This document shows positions 7,681 through 15,013 of a stretch of DNA of 15,197 nucleotides, piece after piece. A program made the position numbers and the translations under genes. The stretch is from NCBI GenBank assembly GCA_041676645.1, contig JBAYRO010000079.1, positions 1 through 15,197 on the forward strand, given 5' to 3'. Origin of the DNA: JAMLIN01 sp041676645. GTDB lineage: Bacteria; Pseudomonadota; Gammaproteobacteria; Burkholderiales; Burkholderiaceae_E. The stretch's first letter is position 1. Each line of letters opens with the position of its first letter. The notes beneath the pieces are model-generated. The model saw only the letters and a program-made list of their open reading frames with translations, searched no databases and had not been told where the DNA came from.

Positions 7681-7707
7681 CCATGCGCCGGCCCGACGCC
7701 GGCCCTG

Positions 7708-7734
7708 GCGGCCCGCCCGCGGCTAGCGGGCCGC
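7708..7734 (-). terminator. Strong hairpin over the stop codon of the M48 gene
   Basis: gcggcccgc (7708-7716) and gcgggccgc (7726-7734) form a perfect 9-bp, almost all-GC stem with a 9-nt loop that contains the TAG stop (7723-7725). It is the last structure before the candidate leuC promoter and plausibly marks the end of the ubiU-to-M48 transcription unit. There is no U-tract, so it may be a 3'-end stabiliser or a Rho-assisted end. Confidence 0.4.
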
Positions 7735-8574
7735 TCCCCGGTACAGGGGCTCGACCCTGCGGGCATAGACCTCGAGATCCTGGATCCGGGTCGCTGCCGA
7801 CGGATGGGTGCTGAGGAATTCCGGCTGGCCCGCGCCGCCGAGCGCGGCCATCTTCTTCCAGACACTGACCGCGCCATACGGATCGTAGCCCGCGCGAGCG
7901 GCGAGCTCGACGCCGATCCGGTCGGCCTCGGTCTCGTGCAGCCGGCTGTGCGGCAGGCCCACCGTGACCTGGTAGGCGAGTTGCGCCATGTCGAGCGAAG
8001 CCTGCCCGCCGCCGGCCATCAGGACCGCGCCCTGCAGCAGCAGGCCCGAGGTCACCTGCTCGGATGCCCGCTCGCGGGAATGCTCGCGCAAGGCGTGGGC
8101 GATCTCGTGGCCGATGACGGCGGCGAGTTCGGCATCGGTCGCCTGCAGCTTGTCGATCAGGCCGGTGTAGACGGCGATCTTGCCGCCCGGCATGCACCAG
8201 GCGTTGACCTCGTCGGAGCGGATGACGGTGACTTCCCATTGCCAGTTCCGGGCATCGGGACGGAAGACCGGAGTGGCGGCGATCAGGCGCCGGGAGATGG
8301 CATCGACCCGTCGCTGCTGGGCGGCGGGCACGTTCAGCTGCCCTTTCTGCTTCGCTTCGCCCACCACTTGCGCGTAGGCCTTGACGGCGCCCTGGCGCAG
8401 GTCCGCCTCCGAGACGAGCGTCGACATCCGCTGGGTCCGCTCGACGCCCACGACGCCGCCGCGCGTGGTCTGGACCGAGGTGCAGGCGACCCCGAGCGCC
8501 GCGGCCAGGGCCAGCGCGGCGAGCCGGGCGGCACGACCGGGTCGCCGCGGGAATTGCTGGGTCGGGAACGTCAT
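7723..8574 (-). CDS. M48-family zinc metalloprotease, probable exported lipoprotein
   Basis: A 283-residue protein with a zinc site HEIAH at residues 156-160 and HETEAD at 213-218, whose ETEAD supplies the third ligand (Glu214) by family pattern. This places it with the LoiP/YcaL/BepA-type periplasmic M48 peptidases that act in outer-membrane protein quality control. The N-terminus (RR, then a hydrophobic stretch to ALGVAC at Cys31) is a signal peptide. The lipobox is imperfect (Gly at -3), so lipidation is likely but not certain. There is no TPR domain, unlike BepA. ATG 8574 overlaps the TGA of the upstream transporter gene (ATGA), implying translational coupling. Ends in TAG. The substrate cannot be told from the sequence. 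Confidence 0.9.
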   Translation of the reverse strand: MTFPTQQFPRRPGRAARLAALALAAALGVACTSVQTTRGGVVGVERTQRMSTLVSEADLRQGAVKAYAQVVGEAKQKGQLNVPAAQQRRVDAISRRLIAATPVFRPDARNWQWEVTVIRSDEVNAWCMPGGKIAVYTGLIDKLQATDAELAAVIGHEIAHALREHSRERASEQVTSGLLLQGAVLMAGGGQASLDMAQLAYQVTVGLPHSRLHETEADRIGVELAARAGYDPYGAVSVWKKMAALGGAGQPEFLSTHPSAATRIQDLEVYARRVEPLYRGAAR

Positions 8575-9767
8575 CGACTGGTTTCCTCCGCTTTCTCGGG
8601 CCCGCCCGCGGGGCCACGGCAAGCCAGCGCGATCAGGCAGCCGGCGCCCGCCGCAAGACTCGCGCCCGCGAACGCGGCCTGCGGGGAAATATTCTCCCAT
8701 ACCGAACTCATCGCAAGACCGCCGAGCGTGCCGCCGCAGCCGTAGCCGACCGTGATGAACAGGGCTTGCGCCCGCGCCTGCTGGGCCGGCTCGAACCAGC
8801 GATGCAGCAGCGCCATCGACGCGCTGTGATGCAGGCCGAAGGTGATCGCGTGCAGCAGCTGCGCGACCAGCAGCAGCGCGAAGCCGCCCGCGGAGACGCC
8901 CACGAGCGCGAAGCGCAGGGCCGCGACCCCGATCGAGAAGGCGAACAGGCCGGACGCGGAGAATCGCTCGAAGAGGATGGACTGCCAGCGAAACAGCGCG
9001 ATCTCGGCCAGCACGCTGACCGCCCAGAAGAGCCCGATCGCCGCCTTGGAATAACCATGGCGCTGCAGGTAGAGGGAGAACAGCACGTAGAGCGCCGCAT
9101 GGGCGAAGAGCATCAGGAAGTTGGCGATGAAGAAGGCGACGACGGGACGCTGGCGCAGCAGCTCGCGCAGGCGCGCCGTCGGCGCGGTCCGTGGCGGCCC
9201 CGCCAGCCCGGCCAGGCGCAGGCCCACCAGCACGATGCCGCCGGCGATCACCGCGAGGAACCAGGGCAGCGCCGTGGCGCCCGTCCGGTCCAGCGCCGGC
9301 CCCACCAGGACCACCGCGACCACGAAGCCGATCGAGCCCCAGAGCCGCATCGCGCCGTAGCGACCCGCATCGCCGTCGGCGATCGCAAGCGCGGTCGACT
9401 CCGCGATCGGCGTGATGCCCGCGCTCGCGAAGAAGAGCAGCGCGAGCAGCGCAAGCGTCGCCAGTTCGCCCCGCGCCGTCGCCCAGGGCAGCAGCACCAC
9501 GAAGAGCGTGGTCAGCAGCGCGCTGGCCACCAGCAGCCGGCCGGCCGCCCCACCCCGGTCGGCCAGCAGGCCCCAGACCGGCGGCGCGACGATGCGCAGC
9601 GCCTGCGGAACCGCCAGCAGCAGGCCGATCTGCGCCACCGAGTAGCCGCTCGCCTCGAAGTACAGGCTCAGGTAGGGCGACAGCGCGCCGACATAGGCGA
9701 AGTAGCTGAAGTACAGGGCGCGCATCCGCCGCTCGGCGCGGGCCGCCGCGGCCAGCGGATCCGGCAT
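8571..9767 (-). CDS. MFS transporter of the HcaT-like family
   Basis: A 398-residue membrane protein with about 12 hydrophobic segments. It resembles the HcaT (3-phenylpropionate) branch of the major facilitator superfamily: the N-terminal ALYFSYFAYVGALSPYLSLYF, RYGAMRLWGSIGF at 136-148, and the second-half signature LLHAITFGLHHSASM. HcaT-like proteins are predicted H+-driven carriers of aromatic acids; the substrate here is unknown. It starts 5 nt after the aroC stop and overlaps the M48 gene by 4 nt. No clear ribosome-binding site precedes ATG 9767, and ATG 9725 (MRALYF) is an alternative; translation may be coupled to aroC. Its place beside aroC and the ubi genes makes an aromatic substrate attractive, but that is inference. 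Confidence 0.9.
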   Translation of the reverse strand: MPDPLAAAARAERRMRALYFSYFAYVGALSPYLSLYFEASGYSVAQIGLLLAVPQALRIVAPPVWGLLADRGGAAGRLLVASALLTTLFVVLLPWATARGELATLALLALLFFASAGITPIAESTALAIADGDAGRYGAMRLWGSIGFVVAVVLVGPALDRTGATALPWFLAVIAGGIVLVGLRLAGLAGPPRTAPTARLRELLRQRPVVAFFIANFLMLFAHAALYVLFSLYLQRHGYSKAAIGLFWAVSVLAEIALFRWQSILFERFSASGLFAFSIGVAALRFALVGVSAGGFALLLVAQLLHAITFGLHHSASMALLHRWFEPAQQARAQALFITVGYGCGGTLGGLAMSSVWENISPQAAFAGASLAAGAGCLIALACRGPAGGPEKAEETSR

Positions 9768-9772
9768 CGGGC

Positions 9773-10882
9773 TCAGGCGTGGTCGGGCGCGGCCCCGGGG
9801 ATCGGCCGCGCGGGCACGACCACGTCGGCGTTCTGGGCGCGATGGCGCAGGGCGTGGTCCATCAGCACCAGCGCGAGCATCGCCTCGGCGATCGGGGCGG
9901 CCCGGATGCCGACGCAGGGATCATGCCGGCCGAGCGTCTGGACCACGGCGGGCGCGCCGGCGATGTCGACCGAGCGGCGCGGACTGCGGATGCTGGAGGT
10001 CGGCTTGATCGCGAGCGAGACCCGGATCGGCTGGCCGGTGGAGATGCCCCCCAGCACGCCGCCGGCGCGATTGCCCACGAAGCCCTGGGGTGTGAGCTCG
10101 TCACCGTGCACGCTGCCGCGCTCGGCGATGCAGGCGAAGCCGGCGCCGATCTCCACGCCCTTGACCGCATTGATGCCCATCATCGCGTGGGCGATGTCGG
10201 CATCGAGCTTGTCGTAGATCGGCTCGCCCAGGCCGGCCGGAACGCCGGTCGCCTCGACCTCGATGCGCGCGCCGATCGAATCGCCGGCCCGGCGCAATTC
10301 GTCCATCGTCGCCTCGAGCCGCGGCACGATGGCGGCATTGGGCGCGAAGAAGGCATTGCGATGGATCTCGTCGACATCCTCGAAGGGGATCGGGATCTCG
10401 CCGAGTTGCGACATCCAGCCCCGGATCACGATTCCGTACCGCAGGCCGAGCCACTTGCGCGCGATCGCCGCCGCCGCCACCGCCGGCGCGGTCAGCCGCG
10501 CCGAGCTGCGGCCGCCGCCGCGATGGTCGCGCCGGCCGTACTTGTGCAGGTAGGCGTAGTCGGCATGTCCCGGGCGGAACGTCAGCGCGATGTTGCCGTA
10601 GTCCTTGCTGCGGGCGTCCTGGTTGCGGATCAGCAGCGCGATCGGGGTGCCGGTGGTGTGGCCCTCGAAGACGCCGGAAAGTATCTCGACCCGGTCCGGC
10701 TCCTGGCGCTGCGTGACATGGCGCGAGGTGCCCGGACGGCGACGATCGAGATCGGGCTGGATGTCGGCCTCGGACAGCGGCAGGCCCGGGGGGCAGCCGT
10801 CGACGACGCAGCCGATAGCCGGTCCGTGCGATTCCCCGAAGGTGCTCACGCAATAGAGCTGCCCGAAGGTGTTGCCCGCCAT
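9773..10882 (-). CDS. aroC: Chorismate synthase
   Basis: Last shikimate-pathway step: 5-enolpyruvylshikimate-3-phosphate to chorismate, needing reduced FMN; cytosolic homotetramer. Visible motifs are FGESHGPAIG (from residue 15), RRRPGTSRHVTQRQEPD, FRPGHADYAY, RRDHRGGGRSSARLTA, GVEIGAGF, GGVLGGISTGQPI, and the C-terminal GRHDPCVGIRAAPIAEAM. ATG 10882 gives 369 residues and MAGNTFGQ, matching the family start; ATG 10891 would add three residues. It follows ubiT by 72 bp and precedes the transporter by 5 nt. The product feeds aromatic amino acids, folate and, through 4-hydroxybenzoate, ubiquinone. Ends in TGA. Confidence 0.97.
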   Translation of the reverse strand: MAGNTFGQLYCVSTFGESHGPAIGCVVDGCPPGLPLSEADIQPDLDRRRPGTSRHVTQRQEPDRVEILSGVFEGHTTGTPIALLIRNQDARSKDYGNIALTFRPGHADYAYLHKYGRRDHRGGGRSSARLTAPAVAAAAIARKWLGLRYGIVIRGWMSQLGEIPIPFEDVDEIHRNAFFAPNAAIVPRLEATMDELRRAGDSIGARIEVEATGVPAGLGEPIYDKLDADIAHAMMGINAVKGVEIGAGFACIAERGSVHGDELTPQGFVGNRAGGVLGGISTGQPIRVSLAIKPTSSIRSPRRSVDIAGAPAVVQTLGRHDPCVGIRAAPIAEAMLALVLMDHALRHRAQNADVVVPARPIPGAAPDHA

Positions 10883-10906
10883 CGTCGCCATTCCATGCCA
10901 AAGAAC

Positions 10907-10920
10907 CCGATTCTAATCGG
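10907..10920 (-). promoter_or_regulatory. Inverted repeat containing a -10-like TAGAAT upstream of aroC
   Basis: CCGATT-AG-AATCGG forms a 6-bp inverted repeat 24 nt before aroC. The minus-strand hexamer TAGAAT (10915-10910) matches 5 of 6 of TATAAT, so this could be an internal aroC promoter overlapped by an operator-like repeat. No -35 hexamer is visible at 17 nt. Confidence 0.3.
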
Positions 10921-10954
10921 TGGCGGCGAGGACGCCCCTGTCCGCGCAAGCCGT

Positions 10955-11428
10955 TCAGGACTGGCGCGCCGCCTCCGCGCCGAGCCGGCGCAGCGCCGAC
11001 CACACCGGCGCCGGCAATTCCTGCGCATCGAGCCCGTCGATCAGGTTCTTGACCGCCAGCCCGAGCTCCGTGTCGCCGTCGATGACAAGGCGGCGCCGGA
11101 AGAAGAGCGCATCCGGATCCTCGTGCCGGCTCGCCAGCATCAGCAGGTCGCGCCAGGCGGCGGCAACCCGGACTTCGGCCGACGCCTGCGCATCGAGCTC
11201 CAGCCGGGCACCCTCCACGCGCAGGCTCCAGCCGATGTCCAGGTCGGTGATCTCGATGCGGATCCATCGACCGCCGAGAAAATCGAAGCGCCCTGCCCGG
11301 ATCGGCTCGGCCAGGACCGTCTGCAGCAGCGGGCGCAATACCGCCGCCTGCAACGGACGCGGCAGGCGCGCCACCCGGGGCAGCACCCGGTCGAGGGTGG
11401 CCAGCACCAGAGGATCAGGCCAGGCCAT
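10955..11428 (-). CDS. ubiT: Ubiquinone biosynthesis accessory factor UbiT (SCP2 domain)
   Basis: A 157-residue protein of SCP2/sterol-carrier type, comparable to E. coli UbiT (YhbT). Recognisable parts are the N-terminal helical segment (ATLDRVLPRVARLPRPLQAAVLRPLLQ), the core GRWIRIEITDLDIGWSLRVEG, RVAAAWRDLLMLASRHEDPDALFFRRRLVIDGDTELGL, and NLIDGLD. In the family, UbiT is thought to bind lipid and hold ubiquinone intermediates for the O2-independent pathway, replacing UbiJ under anaerobiosis. ATG 11428 has AGG 5 nt upstream and overlaps the end of ubiV by 14 nt. Similarity alone would give only 'SCP2 domain', but the place directly after ubiU and ubiV makes UbiT secure. Ends in TGA. Confidence 0.92.
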   Translation of the reverse strand: MAWPDPLVLATLDRVLPRVARLPRPLQAAVLRPLLQTVLAEPIRAGRFDFLGGRWIRIEITDLDIGWSLRVEGARLELDAQASAEVRVAAAWRDLLMLASRHEDPDALFFRRRLVIDGDTELGLAVKNLIDGLDAQELPAPVWSALRRLGAEAARQS

Positions 11429-12353
11429 CGGCGCCTGCGCTGCGGATTCCGGGCGGAACCCGGGTCATGCCGGGCCGGCCGTGCCAGTAGCCGTTGCACC
11501 CATCCTCGACCTCGGGCGCCGGCCCACCCTGGCGCACCCGGTCGAAGGTTGCGACCACATCGGCGGCATCCAGGCCCGGGCTGATCCGCAGGATGTCGAC
11601 CCCCCGGGCGGCGATGTCGTCGAGATCGCCGACCAGGTCGCCGATGCGCCCCGACATCGTCTGGATTCCGTTGAGGGTGAAGAGACGCTCGCCTTCCTGC
11701 GAATCCACCGCCACCCCGGCGGGATACTCGATGCAGCGAAAGCCGCAATCATCCTTGGGCCGCCCGGCCAGGCGCGCGGTGAAACAGCGCGCGGAATACG
11801 CCAGCGGCAGGTATCCGTGCGCGAACACCTCGACCTCGGGCCGGGCAAGGCCCGCCGCATCGAGCTCGGCCAGCGCGCCGGCGACGGTCGCGCCGGAACA
11901 CTCGACCGGCGGCACCCATCGCTGCATGCCGCAGGCGATCAGCTCGGCAAGGCTCGCGCCGCTGTACAGGTTGAGCGCCGGCCCGGCCACGAAGGGCAGC
12001 CCCTGCCCGGCGAGGAAGCGCACCGCCGCCATGTCGTTGGCCTCGACCATGAACTCGCCGTTCTCGCACAGCCGCTTCAGGTTGGAGAGCTCGGAGGCGG
12101 CCTCGATCAGCGCCAGCCCCGAGAGGATCACCCGGGCCCGGCTTGCCCCGGCGATGTCGTGCGCGAGCGCGATCCAGTCGCGGCGCGACATCTCGCGCCG
12201 CTTGGAGCAGACCGTCTCGCCGATGTAGATCGCATCGAGCGGCAGCTCGACCATGCGCGAATAGAAATCCAGCAGGGTGTCCTTCGGCCAGAAGAAAAGG
12301 ACGGGACCGAGGGCGAGGCGCAGGTCGGATCGGGTCTTGATTGCAGTCGTCAT
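11415..12353 (-). CDS. ubiV: O2-independent ubiquinone hydroxylation protein UbiV (U32 family)
   Basis: A U32-family protein of 312 residues (E. coli UbiV about 292). With UbiU it forms the [4Fe-4S] heterodimer that hydroxylates ubiquinone precursors without O2. All four known cluster cysteines are present: Cys49 (ETVCSKRR), Cys190 (YSARCFTAR), Cys203 and Cys207 (DDCGFRC). Family blocks include GPVLFFWPKDTL, LCENGEFMVEANDMAAV, FVAGPALNLYS, and NGIQTMSG near the C-terminus. There is a roughly ten-residue N-terminal extension and a short unmatched C-terminal tail. ATG 12353 overlaps the TGA of ubiU (ATGA); ATG 12359 would add two residues. No good ribosome-binding site is seen, consistent with coupling to ubiU. 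Ends in TGA. Confidence 0.95.
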   Translation of the reverse strand: MTTAIKTRSDLRLALGPVLFFWPKDTLLDFYSRMVELPLDAIYIGETVCSKRREMSRRDWIALAHDIAGASRARVILSGLALIEAASELSNLKRLCENGEFMVEANDMAAVRFLAGQGLPFVAGPALNLYSGASLAELIACGMQRWVPPVECSGATVAGALAELDAAGLARPEVEVFAHGYLPLAYSARCFTARLAGRPKDDCGFRCIEYPAGVAVDSQEGERLFTLNGIQTMSGRIGDLVGDLDDIAARGVDILRISPGLDAADVVATFDRVRQGGPAPEVEDGCNGYWHGRPGMTRVPPGIRSAGADGLA

Positions 12354-13345
12354 TGCCATGGCCGGTGATAGGCGCCGAGCGTGGTCTGGCTGCCCTCCGA
12401 GAGGCCGGCCAGGGTCCGGCTCCAGTGCGGCCGCACATCGAAGTCGTTGCCGGTGGCGGCGAAGGCATCGAGCGCCTCGCGCCAGGTGCGCGTCACCTTC
12501 TCCACATAGGCGGGACTGCGCTGGCGGCCCTCGATCTTGACCGCGGCAACACCGATCTCGGCCAGCCGCGGGATCAGGTCGATCGTGTTCAGGCTCGCCG
12601 GCTCCTCGATCGCATGCAGGCGCCGCCCCTCGACCACGAAGCGGCCCTTGCACAGCGTCGGGTAGCCGGCGCGCTCCTCGGGTTCGAAGCGATCGATGAG
12701 CACCTCGTTCAGGCGCGAGCTCAGCACCTCGCCATCCCGCTCCCAGCGCACCGCGCCGGCCGGCGAGCAGGCGCCGCCCTGGTTGGGCGACTCGCCGGTG
12801 AGATAGGACGACAGGTGGCAGCGCCCCTCGGCCATGATGCACAGGCTGCCGAAGCCGAAGACCTCCACCGGCACCGGGCTTTCCTTCGCGACCTGGGCCA
12901 CCTGGGCGAGCGACAGCACCCGGGGCAGCACCGCGCGCCGGATGCCATAGCGCGCGTGATAGAAGGCCAGCGCCTCCGGATTGGTTGCCGAGCCCTGCAC
13001 CGAGAGATGCAGGGGCAGGTCCGGATAACGACGACTGGCATGGGCGAGCAGGCCGATGTCGGCGACGATCAGCGCATCGACCCCGAGCGTCGCCGCCAGC
13101 TCGACCGCGCGCTCCCAGCGCTCGCCGGCGCCCGGACGGACATAGGTGTTGACGGCGAGGAACAGGCGCCGGCGCCGGGCATGCGCCAGCCCGACCGCCT
13201 GCTCGAGTTCCCGGGCATCGAGATTGAGGCCAGCGAAGCGACGCGCATTGGTGTCGTCGCGCAAGCCCACGTAGATGGCATCGGCGCCCGCCTCGATCGC
13301 GATCTTCACCGCCGTCAGGCTGCCGGCCGGGCAGACGAGTTCCAT
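12350..13345 (-). CDS. ubiU: O2-independent ubiquinone hydroxylation protein UbiU (U32 family)
   Basis: U32-family partner of UbiV, 331 residues, the same length as E. coli UbiU. The four cluster cysteines fall at exactly 169, 176, 193 and 232 (GSLCIMAEGRC, GGACSPAG, PTLCKGRF), the positions known in E. coli. Other blocks are MELVCPAGSLTAVKIAIEAGADAIYVGL, the VNTYVRPG strand, LHLSVQGSATNPEAL and GVAAVKIEGRQRSPAYV. ATG 13345 is chosen for the family N-terminus and the strong GGAGG 7 nt upstream; the longer frame from 13426 has no family support. It is the first gene of the cluster, 135 bp after gltX. The ribosome-binding site lies in a stem-loop (separate entry). I see no convincing FNR box (TTGAT-N4-ATCAA) in the gap. 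Ends in TGA. Confidence 0.96.
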   Translation of the reverse strand: MELVCPAGSLTAVKIAIEAGADAIYVGLRDDTNARRFAGLNLDARELEQAVGLAHARRRRLFLAVNTYVRPGAGERWERAVELAATLGVDALIVADIGLLAHASRRYPDLPLHLSVQGSATNPEALAFYHARYGIRRAVLPRVLSLAQVAQVAKESPVPVEVFGFGSLCIMAEGRCHLSSYLTGESPNQGGACSPAGAVRWERDGEVLSSRLNEVLIDRFEPEERAGYPTLCKGRFVVEGRRLHAIEEPASLNTIDLIPRLAEIGVAAVKIEGRQRSPAYVEKVTRTWREALDAFAATGNDFDVRPHWSRTLAGLSEGSQTTLGAYHRPWQ

Positions 13346-13348
13346 CCG

Positions 13349-13380
13349 CACCCTCCCCACGCAAGGAAAGCGTGAGGGTG
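13349..13380 (-). promoter_or_regulatory. Stem-loop enclosing the ubiU ribosome-binding site
   Basis: As minus-strand RNA: CACCCUC pairs with GAGGGUG (7 bp, 13374-13380 with 13349-13355). A GGG bulge (13356-13358) follows, then ACGC pairs with GCGU (13370-13373 with 13359-13362), around the 7-nt loop UUUCCUU (13363-13369). The Shine-Dalgarno GGAGG (13357-13353) runs through the bulge and 3' arm, ending 7 nt before the ubiU ATG. Folding would hide the ribosome-binding site; opening would free an unusually strong one. Confidence 0.55.
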
Positions 13381-13416
13381 GCATCACGATCCCGGCAACG
13401 CCTTGACCCAGTTCAT

Positions 13417-13436
13417 GCGCGGCCACCGGGCCGCGC
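13417..13436 (-). terminator. Perfect 8-bp GC hairpin between gltX and ubiU
   Basis: gcgcggcc (13417-13424) and ggccgcgc (13429-13436) with a 4-nt loop, 44 nt after the gltX stop. It could end or slow transcription from gltX before ubiU. It lacks a U-tract, so readthrough is quite possible. Confidence 0.4.
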
Positions 13437-13480
13437 GATGCCAGACCGCTCCGCCCGCCGATCCTGCGACCGCGCGAGGT

Positions 13481-15004
13481 TCAGGCAGCCGGCGGCAGGC
13501 GATTCAGGCCATCGCGTATCCGGGCGGCGATCCGCTCCGGCGGCAGCAGGGAGAGCACCGCATCCACGGCGGGCGTCTGCGCCCGACCGAAGACCAGCAG
13601 CCGGACCGGCATGCCGAAGGCGGGCATCTTGATGCCGGCCTCCTCGCAGACCGTCCTGATCAGCGCCGCGTTGGCCTCGGTCGAGTGGCCCGCCGCACCG
13701 ACGCGCTCGGCAAAGGCCAGCAGGGCCTCGCGCGAGCCCGGCTTCATCTTCGCCGCCACCTCTGACGGATCGATCGCCGGTTCGAGGATGAACATCATCG
13801 CGAGATCCGCAAGCTCCTCCAGGGTCTCGGCCCGCTCCTTGAGCAGGCCGCAGATCGCCGGCAGCGACACGCCGACGGCCTCGAGCGCAGCGCGGGCGCG
13901 GTTCTCGTCCACCGGATCGTCGTCCACCAGGGTCCCGGTGTCGGCGAGCCGCCGCCCGATCCGTGGCAGCACCCGCGCCGCCAGCTCGTCGTCGTGCAAC
14001 TGGCGCAGGTACTGGTTGTTGAGCCAGCGCAGCTTCTTCGTGTCGAACTGCGCCGGCGATGCCGAGAGATGGCTGCCATCGAACCAGGCAACGAAGGCAT
14101 CGCGATCGAAGAGCTCGTCGTCGCCGTGGCTCCAGCCCAGCCGCGCCAGGTAGTTGACCACCGCATCGGGCAGGAAGCCGTCGGCGTCGTACTGCATCAC
14201 CGACACCGCGCCGTGGCGCTTGGACAGCTTCTGGCCATCGTCGCCATGGATCATCGGCACATGGCCGTAGACGGGGATATCGGCGCCCAGCGCGCGCAGG
14301 ATGTTGATCTGGCGCGGCGTGTTGTTGACATGGTCGTCGCCGCGGATCACATGGGTGATGCCCATGTCCCAGTCGTCGACCACCACGCAGAAGTTGTAGG
14401 TGGGGCTGCCGTCGGCGCGCGCGATCACGAGGTCGTCGAGCTCCGCATTGGCGATGCGGATCGGCCCCTTGACGAGATCGTCCCAGACGACCGCGCCGTC
14501 GTCGGGATTACGGAAGCGCACCACCGGCGCCACGCCCTCGGGCGGCTTGCGGCCGGCCGCGTTCTCGGGCCGCCAGCGGCCGTCGTAGCGCGGCTTGACG
14601 CCCGCCGCCCGCTGCTCCGCGCGCAAGGCATCGAGCTCGGCCGGGCTCGCCCAGCAGTGGTAGGCACGGCCGTCGGCCAGCATCTGGTCGATGACCTCGC
14701 GATAACGGTCGAAGCGCTGCGTCTGGTAGAACGGCCCCTCGTCCGGATCGAGCCCGAGCCAGGCCATCCCGTCGAGAATCGCCTGCACCGCCTCGGGCGT
14801 GGAGCGCTGCAGATCGGTGTCCTCGATGCGCAGAACGAAGCTGCCCTGGTAATGGCGGGCATAGGCCCAGGCATAGAGCGCCGTGCGGGCCCCGCCGATG
14901 TGCAGGAAACCGGTGGGACTGGGGGCGAAACGGGTGCGTACGGGGCGGTTGGCGGCTGCACCGCCCACGGTACCGCCGACTGGTCTGGAAATTGGGTTCG
15001 TCAT
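13481..15004 (-). CDS. gltX: Glutamate--tRNA ligase
   Basis: Class I synthetase charging tRNA-Glu; cytosolic. The 507-residue product has the HIGH-type motif at FAPSPTGFLHIGGARTALY (HIGG at 35-38) and the KMSKS-type motif KLSKRHG at 259. RIEDTDLQRS and NFCVVVDDWDMGITHVIRGDDH belong to the catalytic core; the C-terminal helical anticodon-binding part ends in NRLPPAA. The zinc site of E. coli GluRS is not complete: only Cys117 of CxC remains (YHCWAS) and the later pair reads GRWR, a form common in betaproteobacteria. The start at ATG 15004 (MTNPISRP) is chosen although no ribosome-binding site lies at normal distance; GTG 15028 in frame (VADYNPPTM) and ATG 15064 are alternatives. It is divergent from tRNA-Val. 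Ends in TGA. Confidence 0.96.
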   Translation of the reverse strand: MTNPISRPVGGTVGGAAANRPVRTRFAPSPTGFLHIGGARTALYAWAYARHYQGSFVLRIEDTDLQRSTPEAVQAILDGMAWLGLDPDEGPFYQTQRFDRYREVIDQMLADGRAYHCWASPAELDALRAEQRAAGVKPRYDGRWRPENAAGRKPPEGVAPVVRFRNPDDGAVVWDDLVKGPIRIANAELDDLVIARADGSPTYNFCVVVDDWDMGITHVIRGDDHVNNTPRQINILRALGADIPVYGHVPMIHGDDGQKLSKRHGAVSVMQYDADGFLPDAVVNYLARLGWSHGDDELFDRDAFVAWFDGSHLSASPAQFDTKKLRWLNNQYLRQLHDDELAARVLPRIGRRLADTGTLVDDDPVDENRARAALEAVGVSLPAICGLLKERAETLEELADLAMMFILEPAIDPSEVAAKMKPGSREALLAFAERVGAAGHSTEANAALIRTVCEEAGIKMPAFGMPVRLLVFGRAQTPAVDAVLSLLPPERIAARIRDGLNRLPPAA

Positions 15005-15013
15005 GGTCGGGGG

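Noticed and set aside
9779..11584. Plus-strand open frame of 601 codons opposite aroC and ubiT
   Set aside because: Arg/Asp/His-rich product typical of an antisense frame; aroC and ubiT on the other strand have full family motifs.
11415..13364. A single 649-codon minus-strand frame that would join ubiV to an upstream extension across ubiU
   Set aside because: The upstream part is the wrong frame of ubiU (low-complexity Arg/Gly/Ala). UbiV motifs begin only after the ATG at 12353, so this is not a fusion protein.
13346..13480. An FNR box ahead of ubiU, expected from E. coli regulation
   Set aside because: I looked for TTGAT-N4-ATCAA on both strands of the gap and saw no acceptable match.
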